Positions 14,597 through 15,042 of a stretch of 15,042 bases of DNA are shown piece by piece (positions within the stretch are counted from its first letter, which is position 1; each line of letters starts with the position of its first letter). Below the pieces are notes generated by a model that was not told the origin of the DNA, ran no database searches, and saw nothing but the letters and a program-made list of their open reading frames with translations. Position numbers and translations under genes: made by a program. Source of the DNA: Myxococcota bacterium (lineage in GTDB: Bacteria > Myxococcota > Polyangia > GCA-2747355 > JAKLHH01); NCBI GenBank assembly GCA_022710245.1, contig JAKLHH010000053.1, forward strand, positions 1-15,042, given 5' to 3'.

Positions 14597-14614
14597 GTGA
14601 CAGCCAGGTGACAG
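14597..14614 (-). promoter_or_regulatory. Pho-box-like tandem repeat (PhoB-type site)
   Basis: On the minus strand, CTGTCAC-CTGG-CTGTCAC consists of two identical 7-mers with an 11-bp period. The E. coli PhoB box is CTGTCAT, 4 bp, CTGTCA(C/T), so both heptamer sequence and spacing agree, apart from the last base of the first heptamer and the GC-rich linker. It lies 11 bp upstream of the -35 box of the ppx-ppk1 operon. ppk is a PhoB target in other proteobacteria. The repeat is seen; binding by PhoB/PhoP is inferred. Confidence 0.7.
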
Positions 14615-14637
14615 CAGAGACGCGGCCCCTCGTGGGG

Positions 14638-15042
14638 TCAGATCACGGCGTTATCGATCAGCCGGGTCTTGCCGAAGTGGACCGCCAGCGCGAGCACGGC
14701 GCGGCCGCCACCGACCTCGCGGGCGGGCGCGAGCGTCTCCGCGTCGCGGGCCTCGATGTAGTCGACCCGGGCGCCCGGGGCAGCCTCGATGATCCCGCGC
14801 GCCAGCGCCACCGCCTCGTCGGCCGGGAGCGCGCCGCGGGCCCGCGCCGCGCTCGCCACCGCCTCCAGCGCGGCGTGCAGGCTCCGCGCGGCCACGCGCT
14901 GCTCGGGCGTCAGGTAGACGTTGCGCGAGCTCATGGCGAGCCCGTCGGGCTCGCGCACGATCGGGCTCCCCACCACCGCGACGGGCAGGTCGAGATCGCG
15001 GGCGAGCCGCCGGATCACCTGCAGCTGCTGGTAGTCCTTGGC
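14638..15042 (-). CDS. panC: Pantothenate synthetase, C-terminal part (5' end outside window)
   Basis: PanC condenses pantoate and beta-alanine with ATP to make pantothenate, the precursor of coenzyme A. The window holds the last 134 residues. They start [17 protein letters not shown] and continue with [18 protein letters not shown], the highly conserved nucleotide-binding KMSKS-like region (here MSSRN). The end, [13 protein letters not shown], is typical. The frame is open to the window edge, so the start lies beyond it. The ppx promoter begins about 50 nt past the stop. A small CCCC/GGGG hairpin (14626-14637) touches the stop but has no U-run, so I do not call a terminator. Confidence 0.95.
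   Translation of the reverse strand, partial: AKDYQQLQVIRRLARDLDLPVAVVGSPIVREPDGLAMSSRNVYLTPEQRVAARSLHAALEAVASAARARGALPADEAVALARGIIEAAPGARVDYIEARDAETLAPAREVGGGRAVLALAVHFGKTRLIDNAVI

Noticed and set aside
14626..14637. CCCC/GGGG hairpin at the panC stop as a terminator
   Set aside because: The stem is only 4 bp with at most two weak extra pairs, and there is no U-run.

Overview
The window is GC-rich chromosomal DNA (about 70% G+C by eye) with dense minus-strand coding. Its core genes and the Pro/Gly-rich CAP lipoprotein suggest a myxobacterium or related former deltaproteobacterium. That placement is inference from protein flavour, not phylogeny. No insertion sequence, prophage, CRISPR array or rRNA is visible.

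Layout, right to left, in the direction most genes are read. The 3' part of panC (pantothenate synthetase) enters at the right edge. Just after its stop lies a tandem direct repeat, CTGTCAC-4 bp-CTGTCAC, which matches the enterobacterial Pho box. It is followed by a good sigma70-type promoter. This promoter drives a tightly packed operon: a Ppx/GppA-HD protein, ppk1 (polyphosphate kinase), a CYTH-CHAD protein and sixA. The first three genes overlap at their stop and start codons, so this is a coherent polyphosphate module with a likely phosphate-starvation input. Then come an 823-residue fused membrane/spermidine-synthase-like protein and a secreted CAP-domain lipoprotein.

A two-gene plus-strand island at 3894-5086 interrupts this. 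It encodes a winged-helix protein and, overlapping it by 28 nt, a MenT/AbiEii-like nucleotidyltransferase. Its promoter carries two perfect 7-bp-arm dyads, one between -35 and -10 and one over the probable start of transcription. This looks like an autoregulated toxin-antitoxin-like pair and is the best candidate here for an undescribed system. A Nudix hydrolase gene is divergent from it, with a tandem 17-bp repeat in front.

The left part is the translation cluster rpsL-rpsG-tuf-tRNA-Trp-secE, driven by a promoter with perfect TTGACA and TATAAT boxes. fusA, which normally lies between rpsG and tuf, is absent. Its usual place holds a 243-nt gap whose first 60 nt can fold into a three-way junction. 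The rpsL leader can also form a pseudoknot-like fold. The joining of rpsL-rpsG directly to tuf-trnW-secE suggests a rearranged str/secE region.
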